From NCBI GenBank assembly GCA_905480235.1, contig CAJQPP010000006.1, forward strand, positions 62,001-126,000: a stretch of 64,000 bases of DNA. Direction: 5' to 3'. The position numbers and the translations under genes are program-made. Shown one piece after another: positions 47,547 through 57,198 of the stretch. Positions within the stretch are counted from its first letter, which is position 1, and each line of letters opens with the position of its first letter. Origin of the DNA: an uncultured Pirellulaceae bacterium (GTDB taxonomy: Bacteria > Planctomycetota > Planctomycetia > Pirellulales > Pirellulaceae). Below the pieces are notes generated by a model, which saw only the letters and a program-made list of their open reading frames with translations, did no database searches and was not told the origin of the DNA.

Positions 47547-49986
47547 CCCGCCCTGTCGCATCCCGACAATACGGCAACCAAACCAGGCTTAGTTGCTCAA
47601 CTTCCAACTCGCCTTTGCGAGCGGGCACAACCCATTCTTCCAATTCCCATTCGTCGATAATCATGCGACCCTGCAAGTCCTTAATTTCCAGTTGAAACTC
47701 CTCTTCCATCGCTTCGTAATCCGCTTTTACATCCCCTAATGATTCTTTGGCGCGCACAACATCATCGCGCTCTTTACTGGTTCGACCAAACGATCGCATG
47801 CTGGAACTTGCACGGCGGGAGTTCGCCGCGCTAATCGTTTTTCGACCCAGCACAGCACCTAAAATATTGGAGCCAACCGAGAGAATAGAATCCAGACGTC
47901 GATGCTTGTATTGAGATTCTTCCTTTTCCACTTTTTGTTCAGCACGCCGGATTCGCGACTGCAAACTGCCAAGTTTCTCACTATATTTTTTTCGCAACCG
48001 CTCCATTTCGAGATCGCGTTTTTCAGCCGCCAATTGCTGTAACCTTACCTTAAACGCACCCAGCGTCTCTTGAGGTTGGGAACTCAGTTTGAGTTCTTTG
48101 CATTCGTAGATCGTTAAGCGTTGCTGGTGGTAAAGGTAATCTACAAATTCTTTTTCCCACGCAGACCACGTCTTGCCATCCTCAAGAGCGATTGAAAATT
48201 CCTCAAAAGCGATTCCCTCAACCGAATTTTTATCGACCTCCAACTGCCCCTCCACCGGCGCGGAGCGACTCCAAATATCGTCGGGTAACTCGCGTCCTGT
48301 AAGTGGCACCATAAAGGTTCGTTCAGTAATTTGATCGACGTCACAGCTTTTGCGGATGTAATGCAAACGTCCAGTTGCCAAGACAGCTGGCCGATACACC
48401 AAGTCTCGTTCGCCAACATCACCGCGGGTTTGCGCGAAACTCTGATAGATATCGCCCGGTATACGATCACGATTCCCACCATGGGCCTGTTTAATCGGTT
48501 CCGCATCGGTGACTTGCTCTGTTTGAGCAACCGCATCAGCCAGTGCGGTTTGCGGATCACTTTCCTTGATCGTCGGGCTGTCGCCGCTTAGCTGGCGGAT
48601 CTGCTTGAGTGTCAAAGGACCACGGAGATAACTCATCGCCCAGCGAGTTTCAAAAACAACCGGGCCGTCTTCATGCACATTGTTCATCAAAAATTTCCGA
48701 CTCCCCAATCCTGCCAAGACCCGCTCCATTTCCGACCGATCAAAACTGGCTCCGGTGTTTGCGGCGGCTCCCTCAAGTCCCTCGAGTACGCGGGCCTTGT
48801 CACGTTCCGTTTGCAAGCGGCCCAAAAACCAAGTGCCCGTATTTGAGAGGCCTTTATAGTCAAGGTCCACTGGATTCTGGGTTGCCAACACGACTCCCAA
48901 ACCGAACGCCCGCGCTTGTTTCAATAACGTCAACATCGGTTTTTTCGCAGGCGGATTAGCCACCGGAGGGAAGAAGCCGAACACTTCATCCATGTAGAGA
49001 ATGGCGCGTAAGGAAGAGGTCCCGGCCTGACTTCGCATCCACGATAAAACTTCGTTTAACAAGATGGTCACAAAAAACATTCGCTCGGCGTCACTGAGAT
49101 GAGCAATCGACATGATTGATATTTGCGGCTTTCCATCCTCGCTGTGCAATAATCGTTCGATGTCCAATGGCTCTCCCGTTAGCCAGGAGGCAAAGGAGGG
49201 TGACGCCAATAAATTATTCATCGTCATAGCCAATTCCAGGCGGGCCGCCGGTGGAAAGAAGGTATCCAAATCCATCACCCCGATTTTCTTAAGCGGTGGG
49301 TTTTGAATTTCTGTGATGAGTTGCCCCAACGTCAGGTCTTTGGATTCCGACCAAGCTTTACTTAGGATATTTGACAGCAAAATGTGCTCGCGACTGCGGA
49401 TAGGATCCACATTGATGCCCACCAAAGCCAGTAAACCACTTACGGCAGATTGCACTCGCTCCTGAAACGCGTCCACGTCTTGAATCACGGCTGCGTCAGG
49501 CGCGGCAAACGATTTCAAAATTGCCACCGAACGTCCGGTACTGCTGCCCGGAGTAAAGACCTGCAAATCAACGTTGTCGCGAAAACGTTGAATCCGCTCT
49601 CCCGATTGCTCCCATCCTGCCAACCCTGCACGCCATTTTTCAGCCTCGCTTGCCGCAAACTCATCTGCCGTCTGGCCTTCCCTGACGGCCTGGCTCTCAT
49701 CGATCCAGGGGCGAAATTCTTCCGCGGAGAGCTGCGGAAAAGTGAGCAGTAGATTGGCAATATCTCCTTTGGGATCGATGACGATTGCCGGTATCCGGTC
49801 CATCCCCGCTTCTTCCAACAAATCGAGACACAATCCAGTCTTTCCGGAACCGGTCATACCCACCGCCACGGCGTGCGTCGTCAAATCTCGCGAATCGTAA
49901 AGCAACGGTGTTGAAGTCGTTTCGCCTGTGGTCGCGTCAATTTCGCGGCCCAAATAGAAAGCGCCCAATTTTTCATAGGATGACAT
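47530..49986 (-). CDS. HerA-like ATPase with C-terminal coiled coil
   Basis: An 818-residue cytoplasmic ATPase related to HerA/DUF87/DUF853 proteins. Walker A is GMTGSGKTG (near 39-47), the next block is VIDPKGDIANLLLTFP, and Walker B is AILYMDEVFGFFPPV, followed by the helicase-like LATQNPVDLDYKGLSN and RDKARVLEGLEGAA. The C-terminal 300 residues include a long coiled coil (ERLRKKYSEKLGSLQSRIRR). HerA-type motors move DNA or proteins; here no NurA nuclease gene is adjacent. The ATG at 49986 (MSSYEKLGAFYLG) is preferred over the first possible start at 50004. Confidence 0.85.
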   Translation of the reverse strand: MSSYEKLGAFYLGREIDATTGETTSTPLLYDSRDLTTHAVAVGMTGSGKTGLCLDLLEEAGMDRIPAIVIDPKGDIANLLLTFPQLSAEEFRPWIDESQAVREGQTADEFAASEAEKWRAGLAGWEQSGERIQRFRDNVDLQVFTPGSSTGRSVAILKSFAAPDAAVIQDVDAFQERVQSAVSGLLALVGINVDPIRSREHILLSNILSKAWSESKDLTLGQLITEIQNPPLKKIGVMDLDTFFPPAARLELAMTMNNLLASPSFASWLTGEPLDIERLLHSEDGKPQISIMSIAHLSDAERMFFVTILLNEVLSWMRSQAGTSSLRAILYMDEVFGFFPPVANPPAKKPMLTLLKQARAFGLGVVLATQNPVDLDYKGLSNTGTWFLGRLQTERDKARVLEGLEGAAANTGASFDRSEMERVLAGLGSRKFLMNNVHEDGPVVFETRWAMSYLRGPLTLKQIRQLSGDSPTIKESDPQTALADAVAQTEQVTDAEPIKQAHGGNRDRIPGDIYQSFAQTRGDVGERDLVYRPAVLATGRLHYIRKSCDVDQITERTFMVPLTGRELPDDIWSRSAPVEGQLEVDKNSVEGIAFEEFSIALEDGKTWSAWEKEFVDYLYHQQRLTIYECKELKLSSQPQETLGAFKVRLQQLAAEKRDLEMERLRKKYSEKLGSLQSRIRRAEQKVEKEESQYKHRRLDSILSVGSNILGAVLGRKTISAANSRRASSSMRSFGRTSKERDDVVRAKESLGDVKADYEAMEEEFQLEIKDLQGRMIIDEWELEEWVVPARKGELEVEQLSLVWLPYCRDATGRVTTAF

Positions 49987-50328
49987 TACGGAACCTTCGA
50001 ACAAGAACGGAGTGACGACGGGGCCTGACGAGAATAGCGCGGAGCACTATTGAAACCGACCAATTTAAGGAGCAACGGTCCAAAATCCCAGTAGTGCGCG
50101 GAAGAGTTACTGCAATCGCATCACCTTTTGCCCATAAAACTCGCGGCGAAACCGACCCAAGTCCCGGCCCTCGAAAACGTTCGACGTTGGTTTGACGTTT
50201 TTATCCGGTCTGCTCCAAGTAGCGGCTGAATTTTTTTCCGCACTGCTCGTCAAGCGAACAAAGAACGTAATAATGAGCGTTCGCTGTAGGCCATTCCGAA
50301 AGATCCTCCCGCTCCTCGAATTAGACGC
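49987..50328. other. Divergent intergenic region
   Basis: 342 bases between the HerA-like gene and pyrC; no further gene, repeat or confident promoter is seen. Confidence 0.4.
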
Positions 50329-51669
50329 ATGAAAACCCTGTTTATTAACGCACAATTGGTATACCCAACCGAAATCCTCGACGGCAACCTTTTGATTGAA
50401 AACGATCGCATCCTCGATATCGATGTCCCGTCCAACACCAACGCCGACAACACAATCGACCTCGCCGGAAAATATTTGATGCCGGGAGTGATCGATGATC
50501 AGGTGCATTTTCGTGAACCAGGCCTGACCCACAAGGAAGATCTGCGACATGCCACGCGAGCTTGCGCACGCGGTGGTATTACCTCGTTTCTTGAAATGCC
50601 CAATACTAATCCGGCCACGATTACGGTTCAGGCGTTACACGACAAATTGAAACTCGCCTCGGATCGTTGCCTGGTCAATTATGGTTTTTACATCGGAGCG
50701 ACCTGTGACAATGTAGACGAACTGCGAAAAGCCCAACGTACCCCGGGGATCAAAATATTTATCGGTTCCAGCACCGGCGATTTACTGGTGGACCAGCAAG
50801 AGGCTCTGGAACGTATTTTCTCCGAAACGAGCCTGACCATTTGCGCGCATTGCGAAGACGAAACCACGATCCGGGAAAACCAGTTGCGGTACCAATGTGA
50901 TACGGATATCGCGACCCACTCACGCATCAGAGACCATCGAGCAGCACTCATCTCTACCCAACGGGCCATTGATTTATCCCTCCGTCATAAACACCGATTT
51001 CATGTGCTGCATGTCTCTACCGCGGCGGAAATCGAACCGATCTATGCGGCACGGGAATTTGTGACTGCCGAAGTCTGTCCCCACCACCTGTTCTTCAATG
51101 TTGATGATTACGAGCGGCTGGGTTCTCTGGTGAAAATGAACCCCTCAATCAAAAACAAATCGGATAACGAAGCCCTTTTCCAAGCTTTACTGGACGGCAA
51201 GATTGAAGTACTTGCCACGGATCACGCCCCGCACACGCGAGATGAAAAATCGCAGCCCTACCCCGGCTGTCCTTCAGGATTACCGGCCGTGGAAAACTCA
51301 CTGGCACTGATGTTAAATGAAGTCAACCAAGGTCGTTGCACGATGCCACAAGTTGCGTCCTGGATGTGCGAGGCGCCTGCTCGAGTTTGGGACATCGCCA
51401 GAAAAGGTCGCTTGGCCGTGGGATTCGATGCCGACCTGACGATCGTGGATCTTGCGCATAGCGAAACGATTCGCAACCAAGAACAACAAACCAAATGCGG
51501 ATGGAGTCCTTGGGATGGCGTCACCTTAACGGGTTGGCCAGTACAAACCTGGGTGATGGGCAAGCCGGTATTCCGACGCGAAGCCGACGGAACTGATTGG
51601 TTCGCCAGCGAGTGCTTAGGACAAGAAATTGAATATCAGCACGGTGATGAAACCGGGCTGGCAAACTAA
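50329..51669 (+). CDS. pyrC: Dihydroorotase
   Basis: A 446-residue zinc amidohydrolase of pyrimidine synthesis, closing the ring of carbamoyl aspartate. It has the HxH of [19 protein letters not shown], the carbamylated lysine in [11 protein letters not shown], the histidines in ICAHCEDE and VLHVSTAAE, and [12 protein letters not shown], all of which ligate the two metals. Its N- and C-terminal parts form the small beta domain of the type I (class of 420-450 residues) enzymes. The start at ATG 50329 fits. Confidence 0.94.
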   Translation: MKTLFINAQLVYPTEILDGNLLIENDRILDIDVPSNTNADNTIDLAGKYLMPGVIDDQVHFREPGLTHKEDLRHATRACARGGITSFLEMPNTNPATITVQALHDKLKLASDRCLVNYGFYIGATCDNVDELRKAQRTPGIKIFIGSSTGDLLVDQQEALERIFSETSLTICAHCEDETTIRENQLRYQCDTDIATHSRIRDHRAALISTQRAIDLSLRHKHRFHVLHVSTAAEIEPIYAAREFVTAEVCPHHLFFNVDDYERLGSLVKMNPSIKNKSDNEALFQALLDGKIEVLATDHAPHTRDEKSQPYPGCPSGLPAVENSLALMLNEVNQGRCTMPQVASWMCEAPARVWDIARKGRLAVGFDADLTIVDLAHSETIRNQEQQTKCGWSPWDGVTLTGWPVQTWVMGKPVFRREADGTDWFASECLGQEIEYQHGDETGLAN

Positions 51670-51692
51670 TCAACGTAGCGAGCAGGGTTTGC

Positions 51693-52220
51693 TTAACGAC
51701 GTTTAAAGCGATCTTTTTGCAACTCTTTGGCCTGCAATCGTTTCAGCTGCAATAGCTCACGTTGAGATTTACTTAAGCTGTAAATCCGATCATCGAACGG
51801 CGGAACCTTGAATCCAGCCTTTTCCGCCCGCAAGCGAAGCACCCGTTCAAAATAGACAAACGGGCTGTTGGTTCCAGGTCGCTTACTGCGTACCCACAGC
51901 CAAGAGGAATCCACCAACTTTTTCGGCAATTGATCTTTCTGAATTAACAACGTCACTTGTGCGACAAATTCTCGCTCCTCGATCAAGCGAGCTTCAACAA
52001 CCGCCTGCAGCTGTTTCTCGTACTTACCCCAAGTCTCGTCGAGTTGCTTTAACAACTCATCCAAAGACAGACTGGTAAGCTGTTGGATTTCTTTCTCCAA
52101 CGCAGGTTTGATTTCTTTTTCCTGCGCTAACGTGGCCGGCGTGCCGGCAAAACAGCAACCCAGCAAGATCAGACAAAAAGTAATCAGCGATTGGTTACGG
52201 GCCATGAGAGCCATCTCCAT
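51693..52220 (-). CDS. Secreted helical protein, unknown function
   Basis: A 175-residue protein with a signal peptide (residues 1-32, ending ATLAQ) and a charged helical body with several Lys/Glu-rich stretches (residues 33-80 and 150-175). It has no recognised domain. ATGs at 52220, 52214 and 52205 are all possible starts. It converges on pyrC with 23 bases between the two. Confidence 0.65.
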   Translation of the reverse strand: MEMALMARNQSLITFCLILLGCCFAGTPATLAQEKEIKPALEKEIQQLTSLSLDELLKQLDETWGKYEKQLQAVVEARLIEEREFVAQVTLLIQKDQLPKKLVDSSWLWVRSKRPGTNSPFVYFERVLRLRAEKAGFKVPPFDDRIYSLSKSQRELLQLKRLQAKELQKDRFKRR

Positions 52221-52324
52221 CGGTTCAGCGCACTGGTTTGCAAAGGAAAAATCAACAGGACTTCTAGCAGTTCCCGGGAGCAGGGCTCAAGTGCGATTTT
52301 GCCGCTCTCGTCGAGGCTTGATAG

Positions 52325-52690
52325 CTATTGAGATCCTAAACTGCCCCAAAAAGTCGCCCGCACGAGTGCGGAGGTCTTCTCGACTGCTATCACTTTTTGA
52401 GAATGATTCGAATCTGTCTGTTCCCGAGGTCGCAGTAGGCCTTGAGAATTCGAAAGTTTGCCGGTGTTGGCATCCGCAGGCGTAAACGGCGGACTGGGTG
52501 CAACCGTGGAAACGGTCTCCAGCGCGGGCGTGGGGTCATTCTGAGTCGTCAGGAAAAGAAAGCCCAGCATGGCAAGCCCCAAGCCCTCCAACACCAAACC
52601 GCGTACAATTTGACCAGCCTTGCGAGATTTTCGCTGCCGGCGTGTTGAACGGGTCTGAGAGGCTTTCTTGCCAAAAAAACTCATCTGCAT
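52325..52690 (-). CDS. Small single-span membrane protein, unknown function
   Basis: A 121-residue protein from ATG 52690 (or 52684). A very basic N-terminus (KKASQTRSTRRQRKSRKAGQ) is followed by one hydrophobic helix (residues about 36-52) and a polar Pro/Thr/Ser-rich tail. It has no recognised family, and a longer frame reaching 52825 adds only a shadow-like leader. It lies about 105 bases upstream of the next minus-strand gene and may be co-transcribed with it. Confidence 0.5.
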   Translation of the reverse strand: MQMSFFGKKASQTRSTRRQRKSRKAGQIVRGLVLEGLGLAMLGFLFLTTQNDPTPALETVSTVAPSPPFTPADANTGKLSNSQGLLRPREQTDSNHSQKVIAVEKTSALVRATFWGSLGSQ

Positions 52691-52932
52691 CACTCCACTG
52701 GTTCCCACATCTGGATGTTGACTCTTCGCTGACAGTCCTACGAGCAATTGAGGTGCCAAGTTCCGCACATAGAACAAATTGCCTCTAAATCGTGGCCATT
52801 GCGTGGCAAAATTCCGATTTGTCAAACATTGCTGGCAATTCTCGCTAGCCGGTGTGTGGTTACAATGTGTCGCAATCCTGATGACAAACGCCTCAATTCG
52901 ACACGCTCTCCCAGTAAAAGCTACAAACTAAT

Positions 52933-55362
52933 ATGACCGTATCCCAGGACCGTCGTGACGAATTGGCGGAACTCTATTTTGAGACCATTCCCTTTGAACC
53001 CTACCCGGTTCAACAAGAAGCCCTGCTGGCATGGTTTACCAACGAACAGGGAGTCTTGGTTTGCGCCCCCACTGGCACCGGTAAGACGTTAATTGCCGAG
53101 GCCGCTATGTTTGAGGCTTTGCACCTCGGCAAAACGGCTTATTACACCACGCCTCTGATCGCTCTGACCGATCAAAAGTTCCGTGAAATGCAAGAGGCGG
53201 CGGTTAGCTGGGGATTTTCAGCGGATGACGTGGGGTTGGTCACCGGGAATCGCAAGGTAAATCCCGACGCCAAAATTTTGGTCGTCGTCGCTGAGATCCT
53301 GCTCAACCGATTATTGCACCGCGAGGCGTTTGATTTCGACGATGTGTGGGCTGTGGTGATGGACGAATTCCACAGCTTTAACGATCCCGAAAGGGGCATC
53401 GTGTGGGAGTTTGGTTTGGGTTTATTGCCCCCCCAAGTGCGCACGCTTTTGCTTTCGGCGACCGTCGGTAATGCGATGGATTTCAATGGTTGGCTGCGCA
53501 CCCGGCACAACCGAAAACTGCAGCTGGTGCAAGGGGATGTCCGCAAAGTACCGCTGTCGTTTCAATGGATCGAAGATCAATTACTGGTGGAGCAAGTAGA
53601 AACGATGGTCGACCGCGACCCGGATTTACGGCGCACCCCGGCGCTCATTTTTTGTTTTAATCGCGAACAGTGCTGGACGGTTGCTGAGCAGTTAAAAGGG
53701 AAAAAGGTTGTCACTGACGATCAGCAAAAACAGATAGCAAAATTCCTTGCAGACCAAGACATGTCCCCGGGCGCAGGTCCCAAATTGAAACGGATTCTGA
53801 TGCGCGGTATTGGTGTCCATCATGCCGGCGTCCTTCCCCGTTATCGCCGTATTGTGGAGGATTTATTTCACGAAAAACTTCTTTCCCTATGTGTCTGCAC
53901 CGAGACCTTGGCTGCCGGAATCAATTTACCGGCGCGCAGCGTTGTGCTGCCCACCTTGTTAAAAGGGCCACCGGGAAAAATGAAATTGATCGAACCCAGT
54001 TCGGCGCACCAGATGTTTGGACGCGCTGGCCGCCCTCAATTTGATAATCAGGGTTACGTCTATGCGCTGGCTCATGAGGATGACGTCAAAATTTTGAGAG
54101 CCCAAGAGAAGCTCGATCAAATCCCGGAAAACACCAAAGACCCGGGGCTGATGAAGGCACGCAAGAAACTGAAAAAGAAAATGCCCAAACGGCGGGAAGG
54201 CGTGCAGTACTGGAATGAGACCCAGTTCCATCAATTGGTCGCCGCTCCCTCCGCAGATTTAGCGAGCCGCGGTGGATTGCCATGGCGCATGTTAGCTTAC
54301 ATGTTGGAATTATCCCCCACCGTCGCACCCATTCGCCAGCTGATCGATAAGCGTTTGCTAACACCCAAGAATGCGGTGCGTGCCCACAAGATTCTTAATG
54401 ATCAGTTAATCACTTTATGGCGTGCGGGTTATGTGAACCTGGAGCCTAAACCGAGTCTCGCCGAGATGGAAACCGGAAAAGCAGATCCCCAGGAATCAGC
54501 CGATAAAGCGGCCGCTGCGGCGTCGACCAAACCGGCAGGGATCACGCTGGACCTTGGTCAGCGGCAGGCCTCGAGTTCTCCGCCCAAACGTAAACCGTCG
54601 GCCCCTTCGGAACCCAATCACGATAAGGATAAGGCGCAGGAACCCAGGCCCCTTTACCAGCCTGAATTTGCACACCCGACAGAGCTCCTGCCAAACCTTG
54701 CCAAGCTCCGCGGTGTGCATCCGTTGTATGGCATGTTTTTGATGAATCACCTCGGCATAGCCGATCGCAACGAACGATTGCAGGCGATGGAGAGCCTGTT
54801 GGAATTGCCGCGTTCTCTGGGGCGAGCCGTGCGGGTTCCCAATTATGAAGCATTACCACCCGGCCCCCTGGCGCTTGGGCGGCTCGATGAGCAACTTCTC
54901 AAATTGGGATTAGCGACCGCTGAAGAACTTGGCGCCACTCCGCCCGATGAAGACGAGGACGATAAACGCGGTGGCTGGTTCGATGAAGAACGAGTTTACG
55001 TGTTATCACTCGCGCAAAAACTTCACCGCCTTTTCCAACACGATTTCCCCAGCGTGCACGACGTTCGTATTTGGCCCGTTTGGATTGCCGGTGAACTCAT
55101 GGAATACGGCGGCGATTTCAACAAATATATCACCAGCAACAAGCTGCAAAGTCAGGAAGGCATGATCTTTCGCCACCTGTTAAGATTAGTTCTCTTGATT
55201 GATGAATTGGCTCAACTTTGCCCACCTGATATCGAGGCGAATGAGTGGCAGGCAGAACTGGGAGAAATCGCCGATCAAATTGAATCAGCCTGCCGATCGG
55301 TGGACGAACGCGGCACCGAGCAATGGCTGCAGGTCGGAAAAAAAGAGCCTTCAGACGGGTAA
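52933..55362 (+). CDS. DExH-box helicase of the SKI2-like type
   Basis: An 809-residue superfamily 2 helicase. Walker A is CAPTGTGKTLIAEAAM (near 47-62), motif Ia includes TTPLIALTDQKF, motif II is MDEFHSF (DExH), motif III is LLLSATVGN, and motif VI is MFGRAGRPQF. The middle HHAGVLPRYRRIVEDLFHEKLLSLCVCTETLAAGIN shows the SKI2/MTR4 type. A poorly conserved, low-complexity linker (residues about 515-590) is followed by a helical C-terminal domain. It is 33 bases ahead of the deiodinase-like selenoprotein gene on the same strand. Confidence 0.92.
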   Translation: MTVSQDRRDELAELYFETIPFEPYPVQQEALLAWFTNEQGVLVCAPTGTGKTLIAEAAMFEALHLGKTAYYTTPLIALTDQKFREMQEAAVSWGFSADDVGLVTGNRKVNPDAKILVVVAEILLNRLLHREAFDFDDVWAVVMDEFHSFNDPERGIVWEFGLGLLPPQVRTLLLSATVGNAMDFNGWLRTRHNRKLQLVQGDVRKVPLSFQWIEDQLLVEQVETMVDRDPDLRRTPALIFCFNREQCWTVAEQLKGKKVVTDDQQKQIAKFLADQDMSPGAGPKLKRILMRGIGVHHAGVLPRYRRIVEDLFHEKLLSLCVCTETLAAGINLPARSVVLPTLLKGPPGKMKLIEPSSAHQMFGRAGRPQFDNQGYVYALAHEDDVKILRAQEKLDQIPENTKDPGLMKARKKLKKKMPKRREGVQYWNETQFHQLVAAPSADLASRGGLPWRMLAYMLELSPTVAPIRQLIDKRLLTPKNAVRAHKILNDQLITLWRAGYVNLEPKPSLAEMETGKADPQESADKAAAAASTKPAGITLDLGQRQASSSPPKRKPSAPSEPNHDKDKAQEPRPLYQPEFAHPTELLPNLAKLRGVHPLYGMFLMNHLGIADRNERLQAMESLLELPRSLGRAVRVPNYEALPPGPLALGRLDEQLLKLGLATAEELGATPPDEDEDDKRGGWFDEERVYVLSLAQKLHRLFQHDFPSVHDVRIWPVWIAGELMEYGGDFNKYITSNKLQSQEGMIFRHLLRLVLLIDELAQLCPPDIEANEWQAELGEIADQIESACRSVDERGTEQWLQVGKKEPSDG

Positions 55363-55395
55363 CGAAACACGAGTTTAAGGAGTTAGTCTAAAGCC

Positions 55396-56775
55396 ATGCG
55401 ACGCTTTTTAATCTCCCTATTATTTGGTGTTCTCCTATGTGGCACCCCAAACGGTAAAGCTGCGACTCAAGATAAAAGCAGTAACGCTCAATCTGAGGGC
55501 GTCGAGTGGACGGAGCGTTTCAACCAACAATTTTTAAAACGCGCACCGCTCCTGGACCAAACCGCACCGCAGGTATCGGCTTTCAATGACCAAGGGAATG
55601 CTTTTGCATTATCCCGCACCCGAGGCAAATACACGGTATTGGTTTTTGGTTGCTTGACGTGACCACCGTTCCTAAAAAATGTCTCCGGTCTGGAGGCTGT
55701 GTATCAGGACTATCACAAGAAAGACGTCAATTTTTATTACGTTTACAAAAGCCTCGCGCACCCTGAGGTCAACGGTTTCGTTGCCCCTCACACCCTCTCC
55801 GAACGACTCAAACATATTGCCGAGTTTCAAAAAATCACGGGCTCTCAAGTCCCTTGGCTTTGTGATTCCATGGAGGGAGCACTGGCTCGCGCATTTGGCA
55901 ACGCGCCCAACGGGGAATTTGTCATCAATCCGCAGGGAAAAGTAATCCGCCAACGATTCTGGTCCAACCCGGTGACCTTACGAGCGGACTTAGCGAAACT
56001 GATCGGTCCCGTTAACCCGGCAACCACTGCCCAGCAGGCACTGCCGGCTTTTAAAATGCCACATCGCGAAATCGCCAGTGGTGTCGTCCCGAGGTTGAAA
56101 CTTCCTGCTGATTTACAGCCCCTACCTTGCCAGATTCAGCCAAGCGAATTTCCGGCTTATGCGAAACTGCGAGCCGAAGCGACTCCCGGACTGTTCACCG
56201 AACGCGGGAGCGGAAAAATGTATCTGGGCATTTATTTGGATCCGCTGTATCAAGTGCACTGGAACAACCGGGCCGGAAATGTCTCCGTACAAATCGAAGT
56301 TGCGGACGGTATGGAAATCAGCCAAGCGAATTTGGTTGGGCCTGCGGTAGAAGCGGATGCCGATCTTGACCCACGCATGTTTCTTGTGGATCTGCAGCGG
56401 AAGACATCACTTGAAAAAACGATTTCAGTCGCGCTGACTTATACGGTGTGTGATGATGCCGATACCTTTTGCCAGACCTTTTCCCAGTCCTACGAGATTG
56501 AACTCCGAGGCGATCGGCGTTTGGGCAGTCGACCCGGTATTTTCATGCCCAGCATGTTCGCTCGCGCTGCAGATTTGGATCGCGACGGAAACGGTCTGAT
56601 CGAGGGCAGCGAATTTCCTGCAAATCGAGCGACGCTTTTTCTTAGCCATATGGACAACAACCTGGACGGTGCCGTCGATCAAGATGAGTTAAAAGCTTTT
56701 ATGGCTCTGTTCAACGACGGTCGAGGATTTGATTCGCCTTACGATGACGGCAAGAATCCGAACAAAGACCCATGA
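55396..56775 (+). CDS. Secreted deiodinase-like selenoprotein with EF-hands, in-frame UGA
   Basis: Reading TGA 55660-55662 as selenocysteine (codon 89) gives one protein of 459 residues. It has a signal peptide (residues 1-23), a thioredoxin-like domain in which the Sec sits in LVFGCLTUPPFLKN, matching the FGSCTUPPF site of iodothyronine deiodinases, and the following FYYVYKSLAHPEVNGF, which fits the deiodinase Y..EAH region. The C-terminus has two EF-hand loops, DRDGNGLIEGSEF and DNNLDGAVDQDEL. A hairpin with a GGUCU loop begins 18 bases after the UGA. The frame stays open to 56775, and RBS GGAG lies before the ATG. If Sec is not decoded the protein would stop at 88 residues. Substrate unknown; deiodination is not implied. 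Confidence 0.85.
55660..55697 (+). promoter_or_regulatory. Predicted bacterial SECIS element, deiodinase-like gene
   Basis: After TGA 55660-55662 there are 24 bases, then the loop GGTCT (55687-55691) enclosed by a 6-bp stem GTCTCC (55681-55686) and GGAGGC (55692-55697), one pair being T-G. The GGUCU loop and the distance match the E. coli fdhF type SECIS that SelB binds. Confidence 0.75.
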
Positions 56776-56829
56776 AAACATTGCCTGGCGACGCCCTGCT
56801 TAAAAGGTCAGAAACGAATGCCAAGCAAC

Positions 56830-57093
56830 CTATCGCATGCCGTTGTTGCGTTGCACAAAGGGACTCGTTTGCAAATTGGTGGTCTGGTCCATCGGCCGAT
56901 CATATTCCAGAGGACGCGCCCCTTCGATCGTCGGTCCCAATTGGTCACTGGGAAACGGGTCGTGAACGACAGCGTCAAAGCGTTGGCGATAAACATCACC
57001 CGGTGCCTGTAGATTGGGTCGGATATTACATCCGCAGACCAAAATAATTGGCAGCAAAGCAGCGGTAACGTATGGAAAAAAGCGCATGCGCAA
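56830..57093 (-). CDS. Small lipoprotein, unknown function
   Basis: An 87-residue protein with a signal peptide and a lipobox (ILVCGC, Cys near 22) and a polar, disordered-looking remainder. It has no recognised domain. ATG 57093 or 57087 are possible starts. It is convergent with the deiodinase-like gene, 54 bases away, so it is not part of that operon. Being short, it could be spurious, but the lipobox in the right place supports it. Confidence 0.5.
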   Translation of the reverse strand: MRMRFFPYVTAALLPIILVCGCNIRPNLQAPGDVYRQRFDAVVHDPFPSDQLGPTIEGARPLEYDRPMDQTTNLQTSPFVQRNNGMR

Positions 57094-57198
57094 CGACGAT
57101 AGTAAATGCTCGGATAGAGGTGGAGAAAGTAGATACGTGCGGCAACCAGCACAAGTTCATTGAGACACTAAATTCGAACGCTAGCTACCAAGTCGCTT

